From contig NZ_JASTZU010000001.1 in NCBI RefSeq assembly GCF_030282825.1, positions 87,571-151,570 on the forward strand: a DNA stretch of 64,000 bases, written 5' to 3'. The position numbers were made by a program, and so were the translations under genes. Every line of letters starts with the position of its first letter. Within the stretch, counting starts at the first letter, position 1. Origin of the DNA: Aquibacillus rhizosphaerae (GTDB taxonomy: Bacteria; Bacillota; Bacilli; Bacillales; Amphibacillaceae). Below the pieces are notes generated by a model. It saw only the letters and a list, made by a program, of their open reading frames with translations. It was not told the DNA's origin and ran no database searches. Positions 9,573 through 16,713 of the stretch are shown here, piece by piece.

Positions 9573-10526
9573 TTATTTCCATGTGCGGTAGTTTGTGAAG
9601 TGGCTGCTCCAATAGCTGTTGCTCATGCTTGTGATTTGTACGCCACTTGAGCTTGCATGGACGAATTTATTGTCTCCGATATAGATTCCCATGTGGGAGA
9701 TACCGGCTTTATACGTTCCGCTAAAGAATACGAGATCGCCGACTTTAGGGCTTGATACTTGTGTAGATTGGCTATAATAGCCATCTGTACTTGTTCTACT
9801 AATATCCATGCCAGCTGTTTTGTGTACATAATAAATGAATCCACTACAATCAAATCCACCTGGTGCTGTACCCGCCCATTTGTATGGTGTACCAACGTGT
9901 TTTTTTGCTTCCGCTACTACTTTATCTGCTAAACTCTCTGTTTGTTCTACTTTTTCAGGCTCAGCAGTTTTTGTTGGTGCTGTTAGTTTAATCGTTTGTC
10001 CAACATAAATCACATCAGAGGATAGATTATTCCACGATTTTATATTTGATATGGAAACACCATATCTTTTTGCAATATGAGATAATGTATCACCTGAACT
10101 AACTTTGTAGGAAGTAGTATTTTCTGGTTTACTACTAGAATTAGATTCTGAACCTGAAACGACTAGTTTTTCTCCTACATAGATTGTGTTGCTAGATTTA
10201 CTGTTTAAACTTTTCAAAGTATCAACCGTTATACCGTGTTTTGTAGCAATTGCCCACAATGAATCACCAGATTTTACTGTATAAGTGGAACTAGAAGAAG
10301 ATTCATTTCTACTAGTTTCTAATACTTGATTGATATAAACCGTGTTGGATGAAAGGTTGTTAATAGACTTTAAGTTTGCAACAGTTGTATTGTATTTTTG
10401 GGAGATTGCCCAAAGGGAATCACCTGATTGTACAGTATGAGATGCTGCTGCCGCTTTATTTGAAAATCCGGTTGAAATGGCTAGAGTAGCTACTACAGTT
10501 AATAAAGTTTTATTCATTTTATTCAA
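9573..10526 (-). CDS. Secreted cell-wall endopeptidase, 3x LysM + NlpC/P60
   Basis: A secreted gamma-D-glutamyl-diamino-acid type peptidase of the LytE/LytF class. A signal peptide ending near 'AAAASH' is followed by three LysM peptidoglycan-binding domains ('GDSLWAIS', 'GDSLWAIA', 'GDTLSHIA'). The C-terminal NlpC/P60 domain has catalytic Cys in 'FDCSGF' and His in 'SHMGIYIG'. The TTG at 10526 is preferred because GAGGAGAG lies about 8 bases upstream; the ATG at 10517 is the alternative. A sequence resembling a SinR box lies upstream on the same strand (10633-10645), in keeping with SinR control of autolysins in B. subtilis. It diverges from the riboswitch-controlled regulator. Confidence 0.9.
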   Translation of the reverse strand: MNKMNKTLLTVVATLAISTGFSNKAAAASHTVQSGDSLWAISQKYNTTVANLKSINNLSSNTVYINQVLETSRNESSSSSTYTVKSGDSLWAIATKHGITVDTLKSLNSKSSNTIYVGEKLVVSGSESNSSSKPENTTSYKVSSGDTLSHIAKRYGVSISNIKSWNNLSSDVIYVGQTIKLTAPTKTAEPEKVEQTESLADKVVAEAKKHVGTPYKWAGTAPGGFDCSGFIYYVHKTAGMDISRTSTDGYYSQSTQVSSPKVGDLVFFSGTYKAGISHMGIYIGDNKFVHASSSGVQITSMSNSYWSSHFTNYRTWK

Positions 10527-10632
10527 TTCGCTCACTCTCCTCGTTGTTTTTTTCTTGATGGTAATTTCTCTATCTGCAACGAGTATAGCATGCTTATGTC
10601 GAAATATAGCAGTTGTTATCGACTTGTAATGC

Positions 10633-10645
10633 TTCTTAATAGAAC
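10633..10645 (-). promoter_or_regulatory. Possible SinR-like box upstream of the LysM gene
   Basis: On the minus strand this reads GTTCTATTAAGAA, close to the GTTCTTTATTAAGAA box by tasA. It is a single isolated site, so confidence is low. Confidence 0.35.
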
Positions 10646-10748
10646 TGACATAATAGCGGCGATTATTGGTAAATGTAGTTAAATTGACTAAAATCCCTTG
10701 ATTTATAATCACTAGATGTTATTATCTATATATAAGAAATTACAATTG

Positions 10749-10829
10749 AAAAAGGCAAACTACTACGAAAGAGTAGGACGCAAAGCCCTAGGGTCTAAGG
10801 TTCTTTAGAACTAAGATAGCCTGGTTACC
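10749..10829 (+). promoter_or_regulatory. c-di-GMP-I (GEMM-I) riboswitch
   Basis: The conserved blocks of the class I cyclic di-GMP aptamer occur in order: AAAGGCAAAC, a hairpin closed by a GAAA tetraloop (TACTACGAAAGAGTA), GGACGCAAAGCC, a second hairpin carrying TCTAAGG...CTAAGATAGCC, and the closing GGTTACC. It lies in the 5' leader of the LuxR-type regulator, followed by a terminator, so ligand binding should switch transcription. A tentative promoter is TTGATT at 10698 with TATTAT at 10720. Confidence 0.9.
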
Positions 10830-10864
10830 ATCATATATTTTTTTCCCGGCGAAAAATATTTTGC

Positions 10865-10898
10865 GGCTATTCTTTGATTGAAAGAATAGTCGTTTTTT
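10865..10898 (+). terminator. Riboswitch-associated terminator
   Basis: An 11-bp stem (GGCTATTCTTT with GATTG loop) is followed by six T residues, 36 bases after the aptamer and 100 bases before the regulator gene. This is the classic expression platform of a transcriptional riboswitch. Confidence 0.85.
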
Positions 10899-10997
10899 GT
10901 CGAAATTTGAAACTGTATAAACGACGAGTAAATCACAATGTAGTTATATAAACAGGAAAAATTATATGAAATATTTTATATGGAAGTGGGGATGTGC

Positions 10998-11636
10998 ATG
11001 ATGAAAAAAATCGTATTTATTAAAGCACCTTCATTGTTAAGAGATGGAATTGTCGGAGTAATGCAGCAGGAATTAGCAGACTTTGAAATTAAAACTTTTG
11101 GGCCGAATGAAGAAAAGGCTATTTTTAATGATGGAAAAATTGCAGACTTAGCAATTATTGACCTTGATACCAAGATAGATCGCCAGGCTACAATTGATTA
11201 TTATAAAAGACATAATAAAAAAGTTGTTGTCTGGACTTCTAGTTTAAATAACCCGAGTTTAGTTGATCTATTTAAGCAAGGGTTACACGGATATTTCTTT
11301 AATGGAATGGAAAAAGATGAACTAATCGCAGCAGTAAAGACAATATTAAGTGACAAAATTTATATAAATGATGAATTGTCGCCAGTACTACTTGGTGATT
11401 ACGTGAAAATGAATGAGAAAGAGCCTAATCGCCCAGTGGGTGTCTTTACTAACCGGGAGTGGGAAGTGATGGAGCTTCTTATGGAAGGGTATAGTAATGA
11501 GAAGATAGGTAATCACTTATTTATTACAGATAAAACAGTCAAAAACTATATTAGTTCCATACTAAAGAAGCTCGAAGTCCGTGATCGTACCAATGTTGTA
11601 CTAACGGCACTTAGAAACAAATGGTTTTATGTATAA
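10998..11636 (+). CDS. LuxR/NarL-type transcription regulator under c-di-GMP riboswitch control
   Basis: A 212-residue two-domain regulator. The N-terminal ~120 residues resemble a response-regulator receiver ('LAIIDLDTK' at the phospho-Asp position, 'VVVWTSS', 'GLHGYFFNG' near the switch Lys/Thr region), but the acidic pocket is poorly conserved, so phosphorylation is uncertain. The C-terminal ~65 residues are a LuxR helix-turn-helix ('LTNRE'-like 'FTNREWEVMELLMEGYSNE', then 'TVKNYISSILKKLEVRDRT'). The ATG at 10998 follows GTGGGGATG at good spacing. No partner kinase lies nearby. With the riboswitch in its leader and wall hydrolases on both sides, a role in the motile-to-sessile switch or in cell separation is likely, but this is inference. 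Confidence 0.85.
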   Translation: MMKKIVFIKAPSLLRDGIVGVMQQELADFEIKTFGPNEEKAIFNDGKIADLAIIDLDTKIDRQATIDYYKRHNKKVVVWTSSLNNPSLVDLFKQGLHGYFFNGMEKDELIAAVKTILSDKIYINDELSPVLLGDYVKMNEKEPNRPVGVFTNREWEVMELLMEGYSNEKIGNHLFITDKTVKNYISSILKKLEVRDRTNVVLTALRNKWFYV

Positions 11637-11647
11637 AAGTCATAAGG

Positions 11648-11687
11648 ATACCTGTTACTCGACAAAAGAGTCACAGGTATTTTTTTG
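11648..11687 (+). terminator. Terminator of the LuxR-type regulator
   Basis: Stem ATACCTGTTACTC / GAGTCACAGGTAT with one mismatch, then seven T residues. Confidence 0.9.
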
Positions 11688-11738
11688 TCACAAATGTCGG
11701 ATGGAAAATGTTATAATACGACAAAGGAGGTGACAATA

Positions 11739-11978
11739 ATGGATACAAACCAAGTAATGCAAGCTATTAAAGAGTTAAGTGATACGATGAAAGCAGGTTT
11801 CGACCAGGTAGAACGCCGATTCGAGCAGGTAGATCGACGCTTCGAACAAGTAGAAACTCGGCTCGATCGAATAGAAACTAGGCTTGACAAAATAGAGATA
11901 AGATTAGGTGTAGTAGAAAATAATACTGATTTTTTATTTAACGAAGTAGGAAGCAATTCTTTAAAATTAAGAAACTGA
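11739..11978 (+). CDS. Small coiled-coil protein of unknown function
   Basis: A 79-residue protein with a perfect AAAGGAGGTGA ribosome binding site 5 bases before the ATG and a TATAAT at 11712-11717. The middle is a regular heptad-like repeat ('QVERRFEQVDRRFEQVETR', then 'LDRIETRLDKIEIRL') that will form a parallel coiled coil, probably a dimer or trimer. Short proteins with this repeat are common in Bacillaceae, and some resemble fragments of phage or chemoreceptor coiled coils. The function is unknown. Confidence 0.75.
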   Translation: MDTNQVMQAIKELSDTMKAGFDQVERRFEQVDRRFEQVETRLDRIETRLDKIEIRLGVVENNTDFLFNEVGSNSLKLRN

Positions 11979-12027
11979 TTGCTCAGAATCCAAACTAACT
12001 TCTTTTCAGAGAATACTAGCTAGATAT

Positions 12028-12065
12028 AAAAAAACGCAGTGACTTTTGTGAAAAAATCAATGCGC
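12028..12065 (-). terminator. Probable terminator of the second LysM-NlpC/P60 gene
   Basis: Minus strand: CGCATTGA, loop, TCACTGCG (one mismatch), then a T-run, placed just after the stop codon. Confidence 0.6.
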
Positions 12066-12074
12066 CATTATTTA

Positions 12075-13121
12075 TTAATAAAATCGTTTAAATCCTTCAA
12101 AGTGCTTTTTCCAATACGAATTATCAAGGCTTGTTATTTGTACGCCCCCGTTAGCTGCATGAATGAAGCTATTATTTCCGATGAAAATACCCAAGTGAGA
12201 AATACCTTTACGGTACGTGTTCTCGAAGAATACGAGATCACCAACTTCCGGATTGGTTACATAAAAGGACCGGTTATAGTATCCATCGCTTGAATATCTT
12301 CCAATGCTTTTACCTGCTTTATTAAACACGTAATGAACAAACCCACTACAATCAAATCCAGTATCAATTGATGAACCGCCAAATAAATAGGGAGTACCTA
12401 GTAGTTTAGTAGCTTCATTTACTAGTTTCGTTATATCATCTGTTACGTTTTCAACGGGTTTCTCTGTTACAGATGCTTTCACCTGAAGAACTTGTCCAAT
12501 TTGAATCAAATCGGATGATAAACTATTCCACTTTTTTAAATCGGTAATGGAAACACCTAAGTTCGAACTAATTTTCCAAAGGGAATCACCATTTTTTACT
12601 TTATAGCTAGAAGTTGTTGTTGGTGCTGCTTCCGTTTTGTTCGTGGCCGGTTTAGCTGTTACGGCCGGCTTGGTTGTCGCTGCTGTCGGTCGCTTCGTCG
12701 TTGTGCTTGCAGCAGCTTTAGTAACAGTCAGTACATCACCTGGATAAATGAGTGTTGTTGATAGCTTGTTCCACTCCATTAAGTTGGTTAGCGAGATTTT
12801 ATGATTCGCTGCAATTTTACTTAAAGAGTCTCCAGACTTCACTTTGTATGTCTTCGCAGTTGTGGTCTGCGTTACTTGCGCTGGTTTCACGGTCGGAGCA
12901 GTAGAAACCTGATCGACTTTTAATATTTGATTTGGAAAAATATAAGCGTTAGAAAGCTTATTAATACTTCTTAACTGATCAACACTTGTATCGTACTTTT
13001 GTGCAATTTTCCAAAGTGAATCGCCTTTTTGCACCTTATATGTAGCGGCATCTGCTGGAGTTGCCGCATAAGCGGAAACAAGTAGTGCACTTGCAGTAAG
13101 TGTCATTAGCCTTTTTTTCAT
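12075..13121 (-). CDS. Secreted cell-wall endopeptidase, 3x LysM + NlpC/P60 (second copy)
   Basis: A 348-residue paralog of the hydrolase at 9573-10526. A signal peptide (1-26, cleavage near 'ADAATY') is followed by three LysM domains ('GDSLWKIA', 'GDSLSKIA', 'GDSLWKIS') separated by Thr/Ala/Pro-rich linkers. The NlpC/P60 domain has Cys in 'FDCSGFVHY' and His in 'SHLGIFIG'. It shares the 'VQITSxxNSYW' block before the C-terminus with the first copy. GGGGA precedes the ATG by seven bases. The pair probably arose by duplication and now flanks the riboswitch-controlled regulator and a small coiled-coil gene. Confidence 0.92.
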   Translation of the reverse strand: MKKRLMTLTASALLVSAYAATPADAATYKVQKGDSLWKIAQKYDTSVDQLRSINKLSNAYIFPNQILKVDQVSTAPTVKPAQVTQTTTAKTYKVKSGDSLSKIAANHKISLTNLMEWNKLSTTLIYPGDVLTVTKAAASTTTKRPTAATTKPAVTAKPATNKTEAAPTTTSSYKVKNGDSLWKISSNLGVSITDLKKWNSLSSDLIQIGQVLQVKASVTEKPVENVTDDITKLVNEATKLLGTPYLFGGSSIDTGFDCSGFVHYVFNKAGKSIGRYSSDGYYNRSFYVTNPEVGDLVFFENTYRKGISHLGIFIGNNSFIHAANGGVQITSLDNSYWKKHFEGFKRFY

Positions 13122-13216
13122 TCCGAATCCCCTTTTTTATAATAAATTAGATAAATTTTCCTATATTATAGCATGATTTCACTTAATAAATGTCGAATTT
13201 TTTGTAAATTAATGTA

Positions 13217-13393
13217 TTATTTTGATTTAATTATTGCTTCGACAATAAAACCAATCAAGAGTCCTGCTAATATAAGTAAAAAACCCGTCATGGAAAGGAG
13301 TGGGGCGACAAAGACTAAGAAAATAGTAAAAGTGATAAATCCGATTAGGAAGATAAAAAAGAATTGAATCATAAAAGCTAGACTTTTTAGCAT
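13217..13393 (-). CDS. Small two-helix membrane protein
   Basis: A 58-residue, very hydrophobic protein: 'LAFMIQFFFIFLIGFITFTI' and 'LLSMTGFLLILAGLLIGFIV' form two helices, and the C-terminus is 'EAIIKSK'. The ATG at 13393 is chosen because GGTGAGGTG lies 6 bases upstream on the minus strand. The plus-strand frame across the same DNA has no ribosome binding site and reads like an antisense shadow. The function is unknown. Confidence 0.6.
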   Translation of the reverse strand: MLKSLAFMIQFFFIFLIGFITFTIFLVFVAPLLSMTGFLLILAGLLIGFIVEAIIKSK

Positions 13394-13532
13394 AAAGAAC
13401 ACCTCACCAAAGTTTATGACAGGTATCTATCATGTGTTACTACGCATCACGAAGCAGGCAGATTTTTTGAATTTTTGTGGTGGGAATAAGATAATAATAC
13501 GTACTTAAGTTAACGAAATAGGAGGAATACAT

Positions 13533-14108
13533 TTGAGTTCAAAAGAAGTGAGTCAGAGCGTAGAAAAGTTTCGTAAAGCCGATTATGATATTGATCCCAT
13601 CTTTATTAATCGCTGGTCCCCTAGGTCCTTTTTGGATAAAGAAGTGTCTGAGGAACTTCTTTTTAGTACACTAGAAGCGGCACGTTGGGCACCATCGTCA
13701 ATGAATGTTCAGCCATGGAGATTTGTGATAGCGCGCACGAAAGAGGATCGCGAAAGGTTCCATTCGTTTATCATGGATGGTAATCGGACATGGTGCGAAA
13801 CAGCACCAGCGTATATCCTGCTTATTTCAGAAGCAAAAGGTCCACACGCTTTTGATACAGGAACAGCTTGGGGTTACCTTTCCCTTCAAGCAGCACAAAA
13901 TGGATTAATCACACACGCAATGGGTGGATTTCATAAAGATAAAGCACGCGAGGCACTAAACATTCCAGAAGAATATGCCTTACACGCAGTAATTGCAATT
14001 GGATATCAAGGCGAAAAAGAGACACTACCAGAAGATATCCAAAAGCGCGAACAACCATCTGAGCGCAGACCTTTAAAAGAATCTATCTACGAAGGCAAGT
14101 TTAGTTAA
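13533..14108 (+). CDS. Nitroreductase-family protein
   Basis: An FMN-dependent NAD(P)H oxidoreductase-like protein of 191 residues, the usual size of small nitroreductases. The family marks are the N-terminal 'RWSPRSF' FMN-phosphate motif, 'EAARWAPSSMNVQPW' (FMN-binding Ser/Asn and Pro-Trp), and 'GTAWGYLSLQAAQNGL' with the following 'AMGGF'. Translation starts at TTG with AGGAGGAAT upstream. The substrate cannot be told from sequence. It is monocistronic, ending in its own terminator, and has no evident link to the neighbouring biofilm genes. Confidence 0.88.
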   Translation: MSSKEVSQSVEKFRKADYDIDPIFINRWSPRSFLDKEVSEELLFSTLEAARWAPSSMNVQPWRFVIARTKEDRERFHSFIMDGNRTWCETAPAYILLISEAKGPHAFDTGTAWGYLSLQAAQNGLITHAMGGFHKDKAREALNIPEEYALHAVIAIGYQGEKETLPEDIQKREQPSERRPLKESIYEGKFS

Positions 14109-14112
14109 TGGC

Positions 14113-14147
14113 AAAAAGCAGATCACCTTAGTGGTCTGCTTTTTTTT
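14113..14147. terminator. Terminator of the nitroreductase gene
   Basis: AAAAAGCAGATCAC / GTGGTCTGCTTTTT stem (one G-T pair) with CTTA loop and an eight-T run. Confidence 0.9.
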
Positions 14148-14156
14148 ATGTAGTTG

Positions 14157-14325
14157 GATATGCCCGTTCGATCTGTATATATGCTTTTTCATACATTAGG
14201 AATGCCTGTTCAAATTAGGCATATTCCCGTTCGCTCATGCGATATGCTCATTTGTTCGTAAGATATGCCCGTTCGCTCATACGATATGCTCATTCACCAA
14301 AAAAATATGCGCGTTAAATGCCTGT
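14157..14325 (+). repeat. 21-bp-register dispersed element, copy 3 (no end module)
   Basis: Seven consecutive 21-nt units beginning with GATATGCCCGTTC, TATATGCTTTTTC, GGAATGCCTGTTC and so on, followed by a degenerate unit. All but one are of the ATATGCYC type. The end module found in other copies is missing. Confidence 0.75.
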
Positions 14326-14329
14326 CCAC

Positions 14330-14449
14330 TTAAGACCCACAACAATTTGCTTGTAAAAATTCACGCACTTCCTCTATAGGAATCCCCATTTCTTTTGCTT
14401 TAAGTAAAAGTAATATCCATTCTGGATCAGTAAATTTTGAATATGCCAT
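14330..14449 (-). CDS. sinI: SinI-like anti-repressor
   Basis: A 39-residue protein lying directly downstream of sinR. It matches the SinI dimerisation fold: 'DPEWILLLLKAKEMGIPIEE' followed by 'VREFL', the helix-hook-helix that SinI uses to bind the SinR C-terminus. GGGGAGAT lies just before the ATG. SinI proteins sequester SinR and relieve repression of matrix genes. Here the order is sinR then sinI, both on the minus strand and 2 bases apart, whereas in B. subtilis sinI precedes sinR. The C-terminal 'CCGS' is unusual. Confidence 0.8.
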   Translation of the reverse strand: MAYSKFTDPEWILLLLKAKEMGIPIEEVREFLQANCCGS

Positions 14450-14451
14450 GT

Positions 14452-14805
14452 TTATCTCCCCAGTCCTTTATTATTCCAATTGTTAAATAGAATGTAGTCT
14501 CTGATTTGTGAAAAGTCTTTTTTACTCATCCCTTCATTGATTGCCCGTGTTAACAATGCTACCCATTCATCATCAATCAAGGCTGCTTTTTGTGTGGACA
14601 CCCCACCAACCTGACCATCAAGTAAATACTCAATGGTTGTGTCAAGGCTAACAGCAATTTTTGCAAGTACATCTAAAGAAGGGTTTTTCTGTAAACCACG
14701 TTCAATATAACTCAAGTAAGACTTTGAAATTCCAGACATACTAGCAAGCTTCGTTAATGACAAACCTTTCCGTTTACGTTCATTTTTCAAACGTTCTCCC
14801 AGCAT
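14452..14805 (-). CDS. sinR: SinR-like biofilm repressor
   Basis: A 117-residue protein with an N-terminal Xre/HTH_3 DNA-binding domain ('LKNERKRKGLSLTKLASMSG', then 'ISKSYLSYIERGLQKNPS') almost as in B. subtilis SinR. The C-terminal SinI-like dimerisation helix pair begins 'DDEWVALLTRAINEGM'. The ATG at 14805 (MLGERL) is preferred: the upstream ATG at 14811 touches the AGGAG sequence. It diverges from tasA, with three inverted GTTC-type boxes between them, which suggests that SinR represses tasA and probably its own gene. Confidence 0.92.
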   Translation of the reverse strand: MLGERLKNERKRKGLSLTKLASMSGISKSYLSYIERGLQKNPSLDVLAKIAVSLDTTIEYLLDGQVGGVSTQKAALIDDEWVALLTRAINEGMSKKDFSQIRDYILFNNWNNKGLGR

Positions 14806-14827
14806 CTTCATTCTCCTTTTTAAAAAC

Positions 14828-14852
14828 GTTCTATTTGTTCATTATATAGAAC
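14828..14852. promoter_or_regulatory. SinR-like inverted box near sinR
   Basis: GTTCTAT and ATAGAAC face each other 11 bases apart, 23 bases upstream of the sinR start. The half-site matches the published SinR consensus GTTCTYT at six of seven bases. Confidence 0.6.
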
Positions 14853-14909
14853 TTGATGAATTTTATAAAAAACGATATTCAAAGAAAATCGAAGGAAAAA
14901 CGTAAAAAC

Positions 14910-14936
14910 GAACAATAATTGTTCTTTATTAAGAAT
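14910..14936. promoter_or_regulatory. SinR-like operator upstream of tasA (distal)
   Basis: A near-palindrome GAACAATAATTGTTC runs into GTTCTTTATTAAGAAT. It contains a perfect GTTCTTT half-site and lies before a possible tasA promoter (TTTTCA at 14956, TATACT at 14979). Confidence 0.65.
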
Positions 14937-14994
14937 AAACGGACGAATTTGCGGTTTTTCAATTGATTTAAAATATCTTATACTCCAGTTGTGA

Positions 14995-15025
14995 GTTCGT
15001 TAAAACGAACGATTGTTAAAAGAAC
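14995..15025. promoter_or_regulatory. SinR-like operator upstream of tasA (proximal)
   Basis: GTTCGTTAAAACGAAC has 7-bp arms and a 2-base spacer, followed by AAAAGAAC. It lies just downstream of the putative tasA -10 and would block elongation or open-complex formation. Confidence 0.65.
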
Positions 15026-15108
15026 TAACCACTATTAAATCGTTTGCAAATCCCTCGTTAGAGGATTTCAAAATATAAAAAGTTTTATATATTAGAGGAG
15101 GAAATAGG

Positions 15109-15732
15109 ATGGGAATTAAAAAGAAGCTAGGTTTAGGAATCGCATCAGCAGCGCTAGGATTATCTCTAGTCGGGGGAGGAACGTTTGCATATTTTAGTGA
15201 TACAGAGGCGTCAACAAATACATTTGCAGCGGGTACATTGGATTTAGGATTAGACCCAGTAGAAATTTTTAATGTTGATAACTTAAAGCCGGGAGATAAA
15301 ATGCATCGTGAATTCGAACTGCAAAACAATGGTTCATTAGATATTGCAAGTGTACTTCTTGATACGTCATATACTGTTACTGATGCACAAGGTGACAATG
15401 CTGGTGAAGACTTTGGTGAACATATTGTCGTAAAATTCATTAAAAATGAAGGTCATCCAGAACATATTTTTGATAATGATGAATATACAGTAGTTTATCA
15501 AAAAACATTAGCTGAACTTTCAAACATGACTCCAGATAATCTTGCAGTAGAACTAGAAGATTTCTTGGTTTGGGATTATGAGCAAGATGGTATTCCTGTT
15601 GGTGGAGTAGATTACTTAGATGTGGTAATTGAATTTGTAGATAATGGTCAAGATCAAAACATTTTCCAAGGTGATTCTTTAGAACTTACTTGGGAATTTA
15701 CAGGTGAACAAGAAGAAGGAGAATGGAGATAA
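15109..15732 (+). CDS. tasA: TasA/CalY-type biofilm fibre protein
   Basis: A secreted matrix fibre protein of the camelysin/TasA family (207 residues). A lysine-rich N-terminus and hydrophobic segment lead to the SipW-type processing site ('GGGTFAYFSDTEAS') typical of the family. The mature domain begins 'TFAAGTLDLGL' and has the jelly-roll-like pattern 'LKPGDKMHREFELQNNGSLD'. GAGGAGG lies 7 bases before the ATG. It heads an operon with tapA and sipW and is preceded by SinR-like operators. In B. subtilis, SinR represses and SipW processes this protein; the gene order tasA-tapA-sipW differs from the B. subtilis tapA-sipW-tasA. Confidence 0.92.
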   Translation: MGIKKKLGLGIASAALGLSLVGGGTFAYFSDTEASTNTFAAGTLDLGLDPVEIFNVDNLKPGDKMHREFELQNNGSLDIASVLLDTSYTVTDAQGDNAGEDFGEHIVVKFIKNEGHPEHIFDNDEYTVVYQKTLAELSNMTPDNLAVELEDFLVWDYEQDGIPVGGVDYLDVVIEFVDNGQDQNIFQGDSLELTWEFTGEQEEGEWR

Positions 15733-15745
15733 CCATTTGATAACA

Positions 15746-15772
15746 GGAAAGGTGAGCGCGTCTCACCTTTCC
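15746..15772 (+). terminator. Intercistronic hairpin after tasA
   Basis: A perfect 11-bp stem GGAAAGGTGAG / CTCACCTTTCC with no T-run follows. It probably stabilises or partly terminates the abundant tasA message rather than ending the operon. Confidence 0.6.
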
Positions 15773-15858
15773 ATCATTAATTATTTTCGTGGGGATATAA
15801 ATCTAGTTATATTTTCACGAACATAATTAATATAAGTACCTAAGCAGGGGGAATTGGT

Positions 15859-16713
15859 ATGAGAAGTTCGCGATTAATGAGGTATAGAAAAAAGTATAAG
15901 AATCTAATTATTGTAGCTCAAATTGTTGCTATTTGGTATATAACCTTAGTCTCTGCAGCTGTACTAACTTCAAGCACTGGAGCATATTTTAATGAAACAA
16001 ATAAAGTAGGTACGACTGTACAGGTTGGAACATGGTGGGATGGAAGTGATTTAGAATTTACTGGAATACCTACCCAAAATGTGAAATCATGTCCGCAAAC
16101 AGAAATAAGTGTAGAACTGAAAAATAATGGGTTTACGATGATCGACTCTACCGACTATGAAATCTATTATGTGGAAAACGGCAATCCAAAACAAAATGGA
16201 GTGAAAATTGCAGAAGGAAGCCTTGTCCTTATCAAGGCAGGAGAAGTTACTTCATTAACTTATGATGCAGATAAAGAAGGGTCTTACATGTTTAAAGCTT
16301 ATCAAGTACCTGGATATAACGATGATTATGAATCAAGACAAGAAATCTGGAGCGAAAAGGTCATGGTGAAATGCTTGAAGGTAGAAACTAAAGAAAAAGA
16401 AAAAAAACAACCTGAAAAACCAGCTGAAATAAAAGAAAGTGTAACGACACCTGAACCAAAAGAAACAAAAGAAGACAGCGTACCAGACAAAAAAGAAGAT
16501 TCTGTAGTGGAGCCGGAAAAAACGCCAGAACAAAACAATGAAGAACCTGAAAATAAACAAGATGAACCAAAAATAGAGGAAACACAAAAAGAAAATGTGG
16601 AACAACCTGATTTAACAGATAATCAGACTAAGGAAGAAGAAGTTCAAAAGAAAGCAGTAGAAACACCATTAAACGAGGACTCAAATGAAACAGGGGATGG
16701 TGAAGGTCAATGA
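15859..16713 (+). CDS. tapA: TapA-like fibre anchoring/assembly protein
   Basis: A 284-residue protein. The N-terminus 'RYRKKYKNLIIVAQIVAIWY' and a helix end in 'TSSTGAYFNET', the same SipW-type site as TasA. A single beta domain follows ('VGTWWDGSDLEF', 'CPQTEISVELKNNG', 'GYNDDYESRQEIWSEKV') as in B. subtilis TapA (YqxM). The last ~110 residues are a Glu/Lys/Pro/Thr-rich, low-complexity tail, longer than in B. subtilis, that is likely extended and wall-spanning. The stop overlaps the sipW start by 4 bases (ATGA), so the two genes are translationally coupled. TapA assists TasA fibre assembly and attachment. Confidence 0.85.
   Translation: MRSSRLMRYRKKYKNLIIVAQIVAIWYITLVSAAVLTSSTGAYFNETNKVGTTVQVGTWWDGSDLEFTGIPTQNVKSCPQTEISVELKNNGFTMIDSTDYEIYYVENGNPKQNGVKIAEGSLVLIKAGEVTSLTYDADKEGSYMFKAYQVPGYNDDYESRQEIWSEKVMVKCLKVETKEKEKKQPEKPAEIKESVTTPEPKETKEDSVPDKKEDSVVEPEKTPEQNNEEPENKQDEPKIEETQKENVEQPDLTDNQTKEEEVQKKAVETPLNEDSNETGDGEGQ

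Noticed and set aside
12039..12293. Plus-strand frame over the end of the second LysM gene
   Set aside because: It is antisense to a conserved NlpC/P60 domain.
13173..13367. Plus-strand frame opposite the small membrane protein
   Set aside because: No ribosome binding site; the minus strand has one and encodes two clean membrane helices.
16326..16605. Minus-strand frames inside tapA
   Set aside because: They are the complement of the Glu/Lys-rich TapA tail (rich in Phe/Leu/Ser) and have no start signals.
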